This document shows positions 36,266-45,473 of a stretch of DNA of 64,000 nucleotides, piece by piece. The stretch is from an uncultured Eubacteriales bacterium (GTDB taxonomy: Bacteria > Bacillota > Clostridia > Oscillospirales > CAG-272). How positions within the stretch are numbered: position 1 is the first letter of the stretch; every line of letters starts with the position of its first letter. A program made the position numbers and the translations under genes. The stretch covers positions 16,412 to 80,411 of the forward strand of contig CAKSDZ010000007.1 in assembly GCA_934446365.1 (NCBI GenBank), read 5' to 3'. Under the pieces are notes generated by a model. It worked only from the letters and a program-made list of their open reading frames with translations. It was not told where the DNA came from and ran no database searches.

Positions 36266-37180
36266 TTGGAAATCGATTACGAGGCGATCGCAGGCTATGA
36301 AAGAATGACGGACTGCATAAACGCCATACTGGAAAAATACCCCCAAACGGAAAACGGCTACATCGGCACAAGCATCCTCGGACGCGGCCTTCTGTATCTG
36401 CGTCTCGGGCACGGAAAAAGCGCATCCCTTTTTGTGGGTGCGCATCATGGAATGGAGCATATAACCTCGAATCTGCTCATCAAATTCATCGAGGACGCGC
36501 TCGCCTGCGAGCGTTCCGGCGCGAGAATCGCCGGCGGCTTCGACGTCCGTTATATCCTCGCCCATCGGTCGGTCTATGTCATCCCGATGCTCAATCCGGA
36601 CGGCGTGGAAATCGAAACCGGCGGAGCCGAAACCGCAGGACTTCTGCGCGAGCGGCTTCTCGCCATGAACGGCGGGAACCACAATTTTGTGTCGTGGCAG
36701 GCCAATGCGCGCGGCGTGGACCTCAATCACAATTACGACGCGGGTTTTGCCGAATGCCGCAAGCTCGAGCACGAGCACGGGATTTATTCCGGCGGTCCGA
36801 CGCGGTACGGCGGAGAATATCCGGAAAGCGAGCCGGAAACGGCCGCTCTTTGCAGGCTCACAAGATTTCTCACGCCGAACCTTCGGTGCGCCGTAGCGCT
36901 GCATACGCAGGGCGAGGAAATCTACTGGGACTATCTCGGCAAGGCGCCGAAAGGCTCCCGCATGCTCGCCGAATGCTTCGCAAACGTCAGCGGATACCGG
37001 GTCTCCGCGCCCGACGGCATCGCCTCCTACGGCGGCTATAAGGACTGGGTCATCTCGGAGCTTGGGATTCCCGCCTTCACGGTCGAATGCGGATACGGAA
37101 AAAATCCGCTCCCTCCCGCCGATTTTTATAAAATATACGAAAAAGTTCTGCCGATTCTGCTCACAGCCGCAGCTTTTTAG
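36266..37180 (+). CDS. M14 family zinc carboxypeptidase (gamma-D-Glu-mDAP endopeptidase-like)
   Basis: A 304-residue M14 peptidase. Zinc ligands are H61 and E64 (HHGMEH) and H213 (ALHTQ); R149 in NARGVDLNHNY binds the substrate carboxylate and E274 (TVECGYG) is the catalytic base. Related M14 enzymes without a propeptide cut gamma-D-Glu-mDAP bonds in peptidoglycan fragments. No signal peptide is seen, so a cytosolic recycling role is likely. The start is TTG at 36266, with AAGGAGAG 7 bases upstream; longer ATG frames run into the promoter. Confidence 0.85.
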   Translation: MEIDYEAIAGYERMTDCINAILEKYPQTENGYIGTSILGRGLLYLRLGHGKSASLFVGAHHGMEHITSNLLIKFIEDALACERSGARIAGGFDVRYILAHRSVYVIPMLNPDGVEIETGGAETAGLLRERLLAMNGGNHNFVSWQANARGVDLNHNYDAGFAECRKLEHEHGIYSGGPTRYGGEYPESEPETAALCRLTRFLTPNLRCAVALHTQGEEIYWDYLGKAPKGSRMLAECFANVSGYRVSAPDGIASYGGYKDWVISELGIPAFTVECGYGKNPLPPADFYKIYEKVLPILLTAAAF

Positions 37181-37190
37181 AAAAAAACAC

Positions 37191-37220
37191 TTGCATTCGG
37201 CCACGGATTTCCGTTATAAT
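37191..37220 (+). promoter_or_regulatory. Strong-looking plus-strand promoter antisense to ireB
   Basis: TTGCAT (37191-37196), 18 bases, perfect TATAAT (37215-37220). It points right, through the 3' end of ireB on the opposite strand and toward the gene at 37657. Confidence 0.5.
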
Positions 37221-37236
37221 GGAAACAAAGGAAAAA

Positions 37237-37494
37237 CTATATTTGAAGATAAACCCGCAGCATGCTGCCGAGAAGCTCGTCCCGGTCGATTTTACGAATG
37301 AGACTTCTCGCATTTCGGTGATTGGTGATATAGGTCGGATCCTCCGAAAGAATATATCCGACAAGCTGATTCACCGGATTGTAGCCCTTTTCCAGCAGCG
37401 CGGCATAGACCTCGCCTAAAATCCGCCTGTTTTGTCTTTCCTTGTCGCTCTCGATCGAAAAGGTGATGGTCTGATCGTTTGGATAAGCCGACAT
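37237..37494 (-). CDS. ireB: IreB family regulatory phosphoprotein
   Basis: An 85-residue protein of the IreB (DUF965, YrzL) family, recognisable from TITFSIESDKE, LGEVYAALLEKGYNPVNQLVGYILSEDP and the HRNARSLIRKIDRDE end. In Enterococcus IreB is phosphorylated by the PASTA kinase IreK and lowers cephalosporin resistance. The ATG at 37494 follows AAAGGA. It stands alone on the minus strand between two plus-strand genes. Confidence 0.92.
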   Translation of the reverse strand: MSAYPNDQTITFSIESDKERQNRRILGEVYAALLEKGYNPVNQLVGYILSEDPTYITNHRNARSLIRKIDRDELLGSMLRVYLQI

Positions 37495-37535
37495 TTTCTC
37501 TGTCCTTTCAAACACATATTTTTAAACTCGTGATT

Positions 37536-37564
37536 ATTGTATACCAAAAAAGAGATTTTTTCAA
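37536..37564 (-). promoter_or_regulatory. Promoter of ireB
   Basis: On the minus strand TTGAAA (37564-37559), 17 bases, TACAAT (37541-37536), 42 bases before the start codon. Confidence 0.6.
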
Positions 37565-37656
37565 CATTTTTTTAGAAAGACATGCAAATTCACAGCATTG
37601 TTTTCTATTTATTTACATGGGAACCCGCATAAATTTACGGAAGGATGTGTCACCAA

Positions 37657-38211
37657 ATGGAAATCAAGCGCAAAAAAATCACAGAAGAGGAAATTTTTGA
37701 AACCGAGCGCAGGCTCGCGGAAGAGGTTTCCGCTCTCTGCGGGCAGCACGCCCGCGAATTTGAAGCTCTCGGTTATGAGCTCGACCTCGAATTCGGCCAA
37801 AAAGAGGACGAAGCGCAAAACAGCTACGCCGAGTTCGTTCTCGAAGAGGGGAAACGGTACGAGAGCGGCTACGTCAGCCGCGCGCTCATCACGGTCAGAC
37901 GAAAAAAGACCGAGGAGGAGCTTGCACAGGACGAGCAGCTCGCCGAGGAAAACCGGAGGGCGGTTGAGTCCGCGGAAACCGAAGCGGACGCGGAGCAGCT
38001 CGAAAATGATGAAACGCTCCGCATCTCGGAGGATGCGCTGAAACGTTCCGTCGCGTTCACCGAGGTCATGCTTGTGCGCGCCTACAAGTCCTTTTGGACG
38101 GAATGGGTCAGCGTCTGCGACAGCCTTGCGGAAATCGAAAACGACCTCGCGGAATTCTTCAAATCTTTAAGCTCCGGAAAAGAAGACGCCGAATATCAGA
38201 ACGACCTGTAA
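37657..38211 (+). CDS. Hypothetical Glu/Arg-rich helical protein
   Basis: A 184-residue protein, strongly acidic, mostly charged helices with no membrane segment or signal peptide. The section EEELAQDEQLAEENRRAVESAET looks like coiled coil. I do not recognise a family. The ATG at 37657 is 11 bases after GGAAGGA; an ATG at 37645 overlaps that site. Codon use resembles its neighbours, so it is probably a real lineage-specific gene. A terminator follows. Confidence 0.55.
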   Translation: MEIKRKKITEEEIFETERRLAEEVSALCGQHAREFEALGYELDLEFGQKEDEAQNSYAEFVLEEGKRYESGYVSRALITVRRKKTEEELAQDEQLAEENRRAVESAETEADAEQLENDETLRISEDALKRSVAFTEVMLVRAYKSFWTEWVSVCDSLAEIENDLAEFFKSLSSGKEDAEYQNDL

Positions 38212-38218
38212 GCCCTTA

Positions 38219-38250
38219 CAAATCCGTCGGATAAACCGGCGGATTTTCTC
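38219..38250 (+). terminator. Terminator after the hypothetical gene
   Basis: AATCCGTCGG (38221-38230) pairs with CCGGCGGATT (38236-38245), one G-T pair, loop ATAAA, followed by TTCTC. The U-run is short. Confidence 0.65.
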
Positions 38251-38281
38251 ATCTTCACGCGCAAAATTCACAAAATACATA

Positions 38282-38310
38282 TTGTATCCCCTCCGATAAC
38301 GTGATATAAT
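38282..38310 (+). promoter_or_regulatory. Promoter of queA-miaA
   Basis: TTGTAT (38282-38287), 17 bases, perfect TATAAT (38305-38310), 56 bases before the queA start. Confidence 0.72.
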
Positions 38311-38366
38311 GGAAGTTAATATAGAAATTGGTATGCAAATGGCTTTCGCAGGACGGAGACTGCTTT

Positions 38367-39446
38367 ATGATAAAAAATGAACTGACGCCCACAGGGCTTA
38401 AAACCTCGGATTTTTTCTTTGAGCTGCCGGAAGCGCTCATCGCCCAGCATCCGACCGAGCGGCGCGACGACGCGAGACTCATGGTGCTCGACCGAAAAAC
38501 CGGCGGAATCTCTCACCGGATTTTCCGCGATATCACGGACTATCTGCGCCCCGGAGACGTGCTCGTCGTCAACGATTCCAAGGTCATTCCGGCGCGCATT
38601 TACGGAAAGAAAATCAGAGAGGACGGCACCGAGGGCGCGGACGCGGAATGTCTGCTGCTGCGCCAGCGCTCTCTCGACGTTTGGGAAACGATTGTGCGCC
38701 CCGGCAAAAGGCTGAAAAAGGGCGCTCGCATCCGATTCGGAGACGGGCTGCTCGAGGGCGTCGTCGACGAAGTGACGGACGACGGAAACCGGATTATCGC
38801 TTTTGAATACGACAAGAGCGGCGGACGGAATCTCTATTCCATTCTCGATGAAATCGGCAGAATGCCCCTGCCGCCCTACATCACAGAGGAGCTCAAAAAC
38901 AACAGCGACTATCAGACCGTATATGCGCGCGAGGAAGGTTCCGCGGCAGCGCCGACCGCGGGACTGCACTTCACCGAGGAGCTGCTCGAAAAAATCCGCG
39001 GTATGGGCGTCGAAATCGCACCGGTCATGCTGCATGTCGGGCTTGGAACCTTCCGCCCCGTCAAGGCGGATTCCATCACCGATCATGTGATGCACAGCGA
39101 ATTTTTCACCGTCACGGAGGAAAGCGCGGAAAAAATCAACCGCGCAAGAGCGCATGGCGGACGCATCGTCGCCGTGGGCACCACCTCCTGCCGCACGCTC
39201 GAAAGTGCATCCGACGAGCACGGCGTCGTCCATGCAATGTGCGACGATACGGGAATCTTCATTTATCCCGGCTATCGCTTCAAGGCGGTGGACATGCTCG
39301 TCACCAACTTCCACCTGCCGGAAAGCACGCTTGTTATGCTGGTTTCCGCATTTGCCGACCGCGGCACCGTCATGAACGCCTACAAAACCGCAGTTGAAGA
39401 AAAATACCGATTTTTTTCGTTCGGCGACGCGATGCTGATTGTTTGA
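38367..39446 (+). CDS. queA: S-adenosylmethionine:tRNA ribosyltransferase-isomerase
   Basis: Makes epoxyqueuosine in tRNA from 7-aminomethyl-7-deazaguanine, using the ribose of S-adenosylmethionine. The 359-residue protein shows the family blocks FFFELPEALIAQHP, VVNDSKVIPARIYG, and AAPTAGLHFTEELL. GGAG lies 8 bases before the ATG; a longer frame from 38328 is not needed. No other queuosine genes are in the window. miaA, another tRNA modification gene, follows. Confidence 0.95.
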   Translation: MIKNELTPTGLKTSDFFFELPEALIAQHPTERRDDARLMVLDRKTGGISHRIFRDITDYLRPGDVLVVNDSKVIPARIYGKKIREDGTEGADAECLLLRQRSLDVWETIVRPGKRLKKGARIRFGDGLLEGVVDEVTDDGNRIIAFEYDKSGGRNLYSILDEIGRMPLPPYITEELKNNSDYQTVYAREEGSAAAPTAGLHFTEELLEKIRGMGVEIAPVMLHVGLGTFRPVKADSITDHVMHSEFFTVTEESAEKINRARAHGGRIVAVGTTSCRTLESASDEHGVVHAMCDDTGIFIYPGYRFKAVDMLVTNFHLPESTLVMLVSAFADRGTVMNAYKTAVEEKYRFFSFGDAMLIV

Positions 39447-39494
39447 GACTATATAGAAATCATTTGTTTTATTCTTGCTTTTCCGGAGGACATC

Positions 39495-40442
39495 ATGAAT
39501 CCCGATAAAATCCGCGTTGCCGCCGTCGCGGGACCGACTGCGAGCGGCAAAAGCGCGCTTGCCATGCTGCTCTGCCGGAAATACGGCGGCGAGCTTATCT
39601 CCTGCGATTCCATGCAGATTTACCGCCGCATGGACATCGGCACGGCAAAGCCGTCCCGCGCGGAACGCGCGGAAATCCCCCATCACCTGATCGATATCTG
39701 CGACCCTTCCGAGGATTTTTCCGTCGCGGAATTTGCCGTTCTCGCAGACCGGGCAATCCGCGAGACAGCGGAGCGCGGCAAGCTTCCCGTGCTGTGCGGC
39801 GGAACCGGACTGTATCTCGATTCCGTGCTGCGCGGCGTCGATTTCGGCGAAATGGAGGCCGATCCCGCCTACCGCGCGGAGCTTATGCGGACGGCGGCGG
39901 AAAAAGGCGCTCTTTTTCTCCATCAAATGCTGCGGGAAAAGGACCCCGAGGCGGCGGAGAGGATTCACCCGAACAACGTCAAGCGGGTGATTCGCGCGCT
40001 TGAAATCTGCCGTCTTTCCGGCATGACAAAAACGGAATGGGACAAGGCAGCCGTCCGGAAAGAATCCCCCTATGATGCCACCGTTATCGCGCTCGACTAT
40101 CGGGACCGCGATATTCTCTATGAAAAAATCAATCGGCGTGTCGAGGAAATGCTTGACGCAGGACTTGAAAATGAAGTCCGCTCGCTGCTTGCGGACGGCT
40201 GTCTCACACCGGATTCCACGGCGGGCGGCGCAATCGGATATAAGGAGCTCATCGAATATATAAACGGGCGCATATCTTATGCGGAGGCGGTCGAAGCGGT
40301 TAAAACCGCGACGCGCCGATATGCCAAAAGACAGCTGACATGGCTGCGGCGAAATGAAGCCGTCCGATGGCTGTATCCGGACGATTATCCGGATACACAG
40401 TCGCTTTTCACAGCGGCGCAGGCGCTCATTTTCAGCACATAA
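39495..40442 (+). CDS. miaA: tRNA dimethylallyltransferase
   Basis: Adds a dimethylallyl group to N6 of A37 in tRNAs reading UNN codons. The P-loop GPTASGKS lies at residues 13-20, and CDSMQIYRRMDIGTAKP just after it binds tRNA and substrate. The length is 315 residues. GGAGG precedes the ATG. The dimethylallyl donor comes from the MEP pathway, whose last enzyme is also in this window (ispH). Confidence 0.96.
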   Translation: MNPDKIRVAAVAGPTASGKSALAMLLCRKYGGELISCDSMQIYRRMDIGTAKPSRAERAEIPHHLIDICDPSEDFSVAEFAVLADRAIRETAERGKLPVLCGGTGLYLDSVLRGVDFGEMEADPAYRAELMRTAAEKGALFLHQMLREKDPEAAERIHPNNVKRVIRALEICRLSGMTKTEWDKAAVRKESPYDATVIALDYRDRDILYEKINRRVEEMLDAGLENEVRSLLADGCLTPDSTAGGAIGYKELIEYINGRISYAEAVEAVKTATRRYAKRQLTWLRRNEAVRWLYPDDYPDTQSLFTAAQALIFST

Positions 40443-40457
40443 AAAAGAGGATGGGAA

Positions 40458-41684
40458 ATGGAAAAGAGCGAAAAATCCATATACAAAAAAATATTGGTGG
40501 CTTCGCTCTGCGTTCTCGCGGCGGTATACGTCATCTATCATATCGCGTTAAATCTGCGCCGAGATGTGCAGCTTTTTGCCGTCGAGAAGTATACGGCGCA
40601 GGACATTCAGACTTTCACCGGCTATATTTTCCGGGACGAAACCGTTCTTGTCTCTTACACGTCGGGAATTCGGAACTATCGCTATTACGACGGAGAAAAG
40701 GTCGCCGCAAACAGCGTCGTCGCGGACATCTACCGGTTCGGCAGCGAGGATACGGCGGAAAAAATCGCACAGCTCAGGCAGCAGATCGATATTCTCAAAA
40801 GAAGCACCTCCATCGCCGGGACCACCGTCGCCGAGGTGCAAAAGCAAATCGATTCCCTGACCTACCGGATTTCGGAAAAAAATGCCGCGGGAGACACCGC
40901 GGCGGCGGGGGCACTTGCCGACGAGCTTCTTGTGCTGATGGCGAAAAAAGACCTCCTTGTGCAAGGAAAATCCGATTACAGCTATGAAATCTCCGTCTTG
41001 GAAGCACAGAGGGCTTCCCTTGTTTCCTCGCTCGGCACGCCGAGCGAATCCGTGCGCACGGCCGCCTCCGGATATTTTTATTCCGAAACCGACGGCTACG
41101 AGAGCTTATTCACACTTTCCGCCGCGGAGGGAATCAGCATCGAACGCTTCAATGCGCTTGTTTCCTCCGCTCCCGTCTCCACGACAAATGCGGTCGGCAC
41201 GCTGATGACGGATTTTCATTGGTACTACGTCTGTAAGACGACCGTATCCGAAGCGGATGGCTTTTCCGCGGGCAATACCTATGACTGTCTCTTCACGGAC
41301 AACGGATATTCGGAACCCATCCGAATGCAGATCGTTTCCAAGCAAACCGACGATGCGGGCAACGCGCTTCTCGTATTCTCCACCACCGCGCTTCCCCGTT
41401 CCTTCGATATGACGCGCTGTCAGCGCATGGAAACGGTGAGGGCCACTTACAGCGGCTACCGGATTCCCGCCGACGAGGTAAGGGTCATCGACGGCGCGAC
41501 GTTCGTCTATGTATTCGACGAAGGGACCGCGAGGCTCCGCGAGGTCGGGATTCTGTGGGAAGAAAACGGATATTTCATCGTTTCGGATTCCTATGAAAGT
41601 CCCGCGGGAAACAAAGTATTAAAGCTGAACGATCTCATCATCGTCGGAGAAAAAGATTTGTACGACGGGAAAATCATAGACTGA
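40458..41684 (+). CDS. HlyD-family-like membrane protein
   Basis: A 408-residue protein with one N-terminal membrane segment (~11-32), then an extracytoplasmic part: a biotinyl-lipoyl-like half (GYIFRDETVLV... GEKVAANSVVADIYR), a coiled coil (~95-165, including KIAQLRQQIDILKR), and a beta-barrel C-terminal half. That is the layout of HlyD-type adaptors. In Clostridia such a gene regularly precedes yggS-sepF and may have a division or envelope role instead of drug export; no transporter partner is adjacent. Confidence 0.75.
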   Translation: MEKSEKSIYKKILVASLCVLAAVYVIYHIALNLRRDVQLFAVEKYTAQDIQTFTGYIFRDETVLVSYTSGIRNYRYYDGEKVAANSVVADIYRFGSEDTAEKIAQLRQQIDILKRSTSIAGTTVAEVQKQIDSLTYRISEKNAAGDTAAAGALADELLVLMAKKDLLVQGKSDYSYEISVLEAQRASLVSSLGTPSESVRTAASGYFYSETDGYESLFTLSAAEGISIERFNALVSSAPVSTTNAVGTLMTDFHWYYVCKTTVSEADGFSAGNTYDCLFTDNGYSEPIRMQIVSKQTDDAGNALLVFSTTALPRSFDMTRCQRMETVRATYSGYRIPADEVRVIDGATFVYVFDEGTARLREVGILWEENGYFIVSDSYESPAGNKVLKLNDLIIVGEKDLYDGKIID

Positions 41685-41700
41685 TAAGAGGAGGAGCATA

Positions 41701-42393
41701 ATGGAAGAACATCTTCTCTCCATCAAGGAGAATATTGAAAAAATTCGTTCGGACGCGGCGCCGTTTCCCGGCGCGCAGCTGATGGCAGTCGTCAAAACGC
41801 GCACACCGGAGGAAATCCGCTATGCCGTGCGGGAATGCGGCATCAAGCTGATCGGGGAAAACCGTGTCCAAGAGCTGCTCGCTCACTATGAAAGCGCAGA
41901 AGGTGCCGAGATTCATTTTATCGGCACGCTGCAAAAAAACAAGGTCAAATATATCATCGATAAAGTATCGATGATCGAATCGCTGGGCAGCGAAGGGCTT
42001 GCTGCTGAAATCGACCGGCATGCCGCAAAGCACGGAATCCGCATGCCGGTACTGATCGAAATCAACATCGGCAGAGAGCCGTCGAAATCCGGCATCGCGC
42101 CCGAGGAGCTTCCCCTCTTCTGCGAGATTTTAAAAAAATATCGGGCACTCATTCCCTCGGGACTGATGACCATCGCCCCGCGCTGTACGTCCGCCGCCGA
42201 ATACGGTGTTTATTTTTCCGAGATGAACCGCCTGCGAAATACGGTATTCGCGGAAAATTTTCCGTCCGCCGGACATCCGCTGCTTTCCATGGGCATGTCG
42301 TCAAGCTACCTTCCGGCGCTTGAAAACGGAGCCGATATCATCCGTATCGGCGAGGGTATTTTCGGGAAAAGAGACAGAGCTGTAAATAAATGA
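41701..42393 (+). CDS. YggS family PLP-homeostasis protein (YlmE)
   Basis: A 230-residue single-domain fold-type III PLP-binding protein. The PLP lysine is K32 in LMAVVKTRTPEEIR, and GENRVQELLAHYE, HFIGTLQKNKVKYI and MGMSSSYLPALENGADIIRIGEGIFG are family hallmarks. YggS proteins have no known enzyme activity but keep free PLP in balance. AGGAGGAG precedes the ATG. It leads into sepF, the ylmE-ylmF order of Firmicutes. Confidence 0.93.
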   Translation: MEEHLLSIKENIEKIRSDAAPFPGAQLMAVVKTRTPEEIRYAVRECGIKLIGENRVQELLAHYESAEGAEIHFIGTLQKNKVKYIIDKVSMIESLGSEGLAAEIDRHAAKHGIRMPVLIEINIGREPSKSGIAPEELPLFCEILKKYRALIPSGLMTIAPRCTSAAEYGVYFSEMNRLRNTVFAENFPSAGHPLLSMGMSSSYLPALENGADIIRIGEGIFGKRDRAVNK

Positions 42394-42445
42394 CAAAAAG
42401 TCCAAGAATTATCTGAAATTTTTTCTCTTTTTTTCAAAAAAATAA

Positions 42446-42475
42446 TTGCAATTTCTGTCCACAATATGTTATAAT
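42446..42475 (+). promoter_or_regulatory. Promoter of sepF
   Basis: TTGCAA (42446-42451), 18 bases, perfect TATAAT (42470-42475) in the 162-base gap after yggS. It allows sepF-divIVA-lspA to be expressed apart from yggS. Confidence 0.72.
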
Positions 42476-42555
42476 GGCATAAAGGGTAATCTATCCCTTT
42501 TTCCTTATCATTATGAAAATATAAATCAGATAAAAGTTATTTTTGGAGGTACAAA

Positions 42556-43032
42556 ATGGGCTTGCTTGATAAAATCAAAGGAATGGTCAACACCGACGAC
42601 GAATATGGAGATAACTACGGCCTCGACGAGACCGAAAACGACGACATCATTCCTACCCGTTCCGCGGCTTCAAGACCCGGCATGAATATCTCGGGGCATG
42701 ACAATTCCGTCGCCATCGAGCTCAAGGTGGTAAGACCCGAAAGCTATGGCAGCGTGACGGAAATCGCGGACCATCTTCTCAATCACCGCACGGTCGTCCT
42801 GAATCTTGAAGCGACAAACAGAGAGGTCGCCAAGAGACTGATCGATTTTCTCGCGGGAGTCGCTTATTCCATCGACGGGCAGCTCAAAAATGTAGCCAAC
42901 AATACATATATCATCACGCCCTGCAACGTGGATGTGGCGGATTCCCAAATCAGATCGGCGGAGCCGAGACGCCAAGCTACCATGCAGCAGCCCGCTCCCG
43001 CCGTCAATCTGACGAGCGATACCCTGTTTTGA
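42556..43032 (+). CDS. sepF: Cell division protein SepF
   Basis: A 158-residue SepF: an N-terminal amphipathic membrane anchor (MGLLDKIKGMV), an acidic linker, and the conserved core (~residues 55-135) with VVLNLEATNREVAKRLIDFLAGVAYSI and ITPCNVDV. SepF bundles FtsZ filaments and ties them to the membrane, which fits the lack of ftsA here. TTTGGAGG precedes the ATG. Confidence 0.95.
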   Translation: MGLLDKIKGMVNTDDEYGDNYGLDETENDDIIPTRSAASRPGMNISGHDNSVAIELKVVRPESYGSVTEIADHLLNHRTVVLNLEATNREVAKRLIDFLAGVAYSIDGQLKNVANNTYIITPCNVDVADSQIRSAEPRRQATMQQPAPAVNLTSDTLF

Positions 43033-43132
43033 TCACGGAAACAAATAGAATTTTGAGACGGGGCATATTTGTCCCGTCAAGGTTTTGTACGGGCAGCCGG
43101 CAGACCCTATGAAAATTGGAGAGGATAATTTC

Positions 43133-43984
43133 ATGGCACCGATCACACCCAAGGCGCTCTCCGAGCGGGAGTTCACCAAAACCATACGCGGATACAGCAT
43201 ATCCGAGGTAGACGAATATATAGGCCGCATTGTAGAAAACTATTCGATTCTTTACAGGGAAAACATCGAGCTTGCACGTCGGCTTTCCGAAGCGACGGGA
43301 AGACTGGAAAATCTGAGTTCCGAAGAGGAGCTTGTCAAACAGACGCTTCAAACGGCAAAAAAAGCGGGCGACAAAATCATCGAGGAAGCCTATATCAAGG
43401 CGGACGACATTCTCGCGTCGATCAAATCGAGCTGCGATTCCATTCTGCGCAATTTCAGAGACAAAATCGAAGCACAGAAAACCGCGCTTGCCGATATCCA
43501 ACAGAATATTCTCACCTTCAAAAACGAGCTTTTTGAAAAATACCGTCTTCATATCGAGCTGATCGAGCAGATCTCCCCCGTATACGAATATGAGGAGGAG
43601 CTTTCCCCCGACGAATATGTGGAGCGCGTCGTCACCAACCTGAAAAAAGAGGTCGCAGCCCAGTACGGAATCTCCCTTGATACCCTCACTGCGCCGGACA
43701 ATACCCAGACCAAGGTAGCGGAGGACACAAGCGAGCTGCCGCCGGCCACGCCGGAAGCGGAGCCTCCGATCGTCGAGGTACATGAGACGGCACCGCAAAA
43801 GACCGCTCCCGCCCCGAAAAAGAGGAAGCCGCGCGCCGTTCCGTCCGTCATGGAGCTACTTGACGAATATGAAGACCCTGAGGTGCTGCGCGAAGCCAAG
43901 GCCAAGCTGCCGCGCGCGCGGCAATTCATGCTCGACATCGACGGCGAAAATGAGAATGCCGAGCTTGTGCTCTCCGGCAAATAA
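43133..43984 (+). CDS. divIVA: DivIVA-family protein
   Basis: A 283-residue protein with the DivIVA N-terminus (TPKALSEREFTKTIRGYSISEVDEYI), long coiled-coil segments to about residue 180, then a Pro/Glu-rich linker and a short C-terminal helix. DivIVA proteins mark curved membrane at poles and septa. The ATG at 43133 follows GGAGAGGA; a frame starting 16 codons earlier lacks a ribosome site. It follows sepF, as in many Firmicutes. Confidence 0.92.
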   Translation: MAPITPKALSEREFTKTIRGYSISEVDEYIGRIVENYSILYRENIELARRLSEATGRLENLSSEEELVKQTLQTAKKAGDKIIEEAYIKADDILASIKSSCDSILRNFRDKIEAQKTALADIQQNILTFKNELFEKYRLHIELIEQISPVYEYEEELSPDEYVERVVTNLKKEVAAQYGISLDTLTAPDNTQTKVAEDTSELPPATPEAEPPIVEVHETAPQKTAPAPKKRKPRAVPSVMELLDEYEDPEVLREAKAKLPRARQFMLDIDGENENAELVLSGK

Positions 43985-43995
43985 AGGAGGGGCCC

Positions 43996-44541
43996 ATGGT
44001 TTTATGGATCATCGTCATTGCCGTTTCCGTCTTAATTGACCAAATCACAAAGATCGTTGCGGCCGGAAATATGGCTTTATATGAATCCGTTCCGCTGATA
44101 AAGGGCTTTTTCTCCTTTACGTATATTCACAATTACGGTGCCGCATGGGGAATTTTCAGCGAACACCGCTGGGTTTTCATTGTGATTACGGGAATCGCAA
44201 TCATCGTGCTCCCCATCATTCTATACCGATTCAGGAAGCTGCATTTTCTCTTCGGCTTTTCGATGTCCCTTATCATAGGCGGAGCAATCGGCAACATGAT
44301 CGACCGTCTGTTTCGCGGCTATGTCATCGATTTCTTGGAGTTTACGTTCATCGATTTTCCCGTATTCAACGTCGCCGACATCTGTGTGACGGTCGGAACG
44401 GTGCTCATGTTCATCTACATTGCGTTTATCGACAAAACGCTCTTTGCCGACAAAAAAGCCCCGAAACCAGAGGAAGCTACCGGAGAGGAAGTTCTGCCAA
44501 ATGACGGAAACCATCAAAAAAGCGATACCGACGACAAATGA
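43996..44541 (+). CDS. lspA: Lipoprotein signal peptidase II
   Basis: Cuts the signal peptide of diacylglyceryl-modified prolipoproteins. The 181-residue protein has four membrane segments and the catalytic aspartates D103 (GNMIDRL) and D128 (FNVADIC). A charged C-terminal extension of ~30 residues is longer than usual. It overlaps rluD by 41 bases. Its clients in this window include the lipoproteins at 5224 and 32992. Confidence 0.95.
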   Translation: MVLWIIVIAVSVLIDQITKIVAAGNMALYESVPLIKGFFSFTYIHNYGAAWGIFSEHRWVFIVITGIAIIVLPIILYRFRKLHFLFGFSMSLIIGGAIGNMIDRLFRGYVIDFLEFTFIDFPVFNVADICVTVGTVLMFIYIAFIDKTLFADKKAPKPEEATGEEVLPNDGNHQKSDTDDK

Positions 44542-45448
44542 AGACGCGGGCGTGCGCCTCGACGTTTTCCTTTCGGAAAAAGAACCCTCGCTCTCCCGCT
44601 CCCGGGTGCAGAAGCTGATTGAGGACGGCTGTGTGTTTGTCAACGGCAGGCTTACCGCATCAAAAAATTACAAGCTGCGGGAATCCGATTATATTGAGAT
44701 TGAATATCCCCTGCCCGCGCCATGCCGCGCCGAGGCAGAGGATATTCCTATTGATATCCGGTATGAGGATGAGGATATCATCGTCGTAAATAAACCAAAA
44801 GGCATGGTTGTGCATCCCGCCGCCGGTCATTACACGGGGACACTCGTCTCCGCCCTGCTCCATCACTGCGGCGACAGCCTTTCCGGCATCGGCGGCGTCC
44901 TCCGTCCGGGCATCGTGCACCGAATCGACAAGGATACAAGCGGCCTTATCGTCGCTGCCAAAAACGATGCGGCGCACCTTGCGCTTTCGGAGCAGCTCAA
45001 AGAACACAGGATTTCCCGCGTTTATCAGGCGATCGCCCTCGGGAAAATAGAAGAAAATTGCACGATCGACCTTCCGATCGGCCGTCATCCTACCGACCGA
45101 AAGAAAATGGCTGTGACGGACAAAAATTCCAAAAATGCCGTCACGCATGTGGAAATTCTCGAACGGTTCCCCTCCCTAACCTATGTGAAATGCATCTTGG
45201 AAACCGGAAGAACCCATCAGATCCGCGTCCATCTCGCCCACGTCGGGCATCCGCTGCTCGGCGATGCCGTCTACGGAAGCATGAAGCAGCCGATGAATAT
45301 ACGGTACGGAAAATATACAGCCGGTCAGTGTCTTCATGCGGGCAAGCTGAGCCTGACACATCCGCGGACGGGAGAGCGCCTGCATTTTGAATGCGAGCTG
45401 CCGGACTATTTCAGGAATGTCCTCGCATTGTTGGAAGCCGGCAAATAA
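44501..45448 (+). CDS. Large-subunit rRNA pseudouridine synthase, RluD/YlyB family
   Basis: A 315-residue enzyme: N-terminal S4 domain (~14-75) and catalytic domain with D143 in HRIDKDTSGLIV. It modifies uridines of 23S rRNA; the lspA-rluD (ylyB) pairing is widespread in Firmicutes. The start at 44501 lies inside lspA, with GGAGAGGA 11 bases upstream; the longer frame adds lspA-derived sequence. Confidence 0.92.
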   Translation: MTETIKKAIPTTNEDAGVRLDVFLSEKEPSLSRSRVQKLIEDGCVFVNGRLTASKNYKLRESDYIEIEYPLPAPCRAEAEDIPIDIRYEDEDIIVVNKPKGMVVHPAAGHYTGTLVSALLHHCGDSLSGIGGVLRPGIVHRIDKDTSGLIVAAKNDAAHLALSEQLKEHRISRVYQAIALGKIEENCTIDLPIGRHPTDRKKMAVTDKNSKNAVTHVEILERFPSLTYVKCILETGRTHQIRVHLAHVGHPLLGDAVYGSMKQPMNIRYGKYTAGQCLHAGKLSLTHPRTGERLHFECELPDYFRNVLALLEAGK

Positions 45449-45473
45449 AAACCATCGGAAAGGTCATATCCGA

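Noticed and set aside
37219..37419. A plus-strand gene opposite ireB
   Set aside because: ireB matches its family along its whole length; the plus frame does not resemble any protein, although a promoter precedes it.
38316..40541. A 741-residue minus-strand frame opposite queA and miaA
   Set aside because: Both plus-strand genes are unmistakable; the opposite frame spans their gap and promoter.
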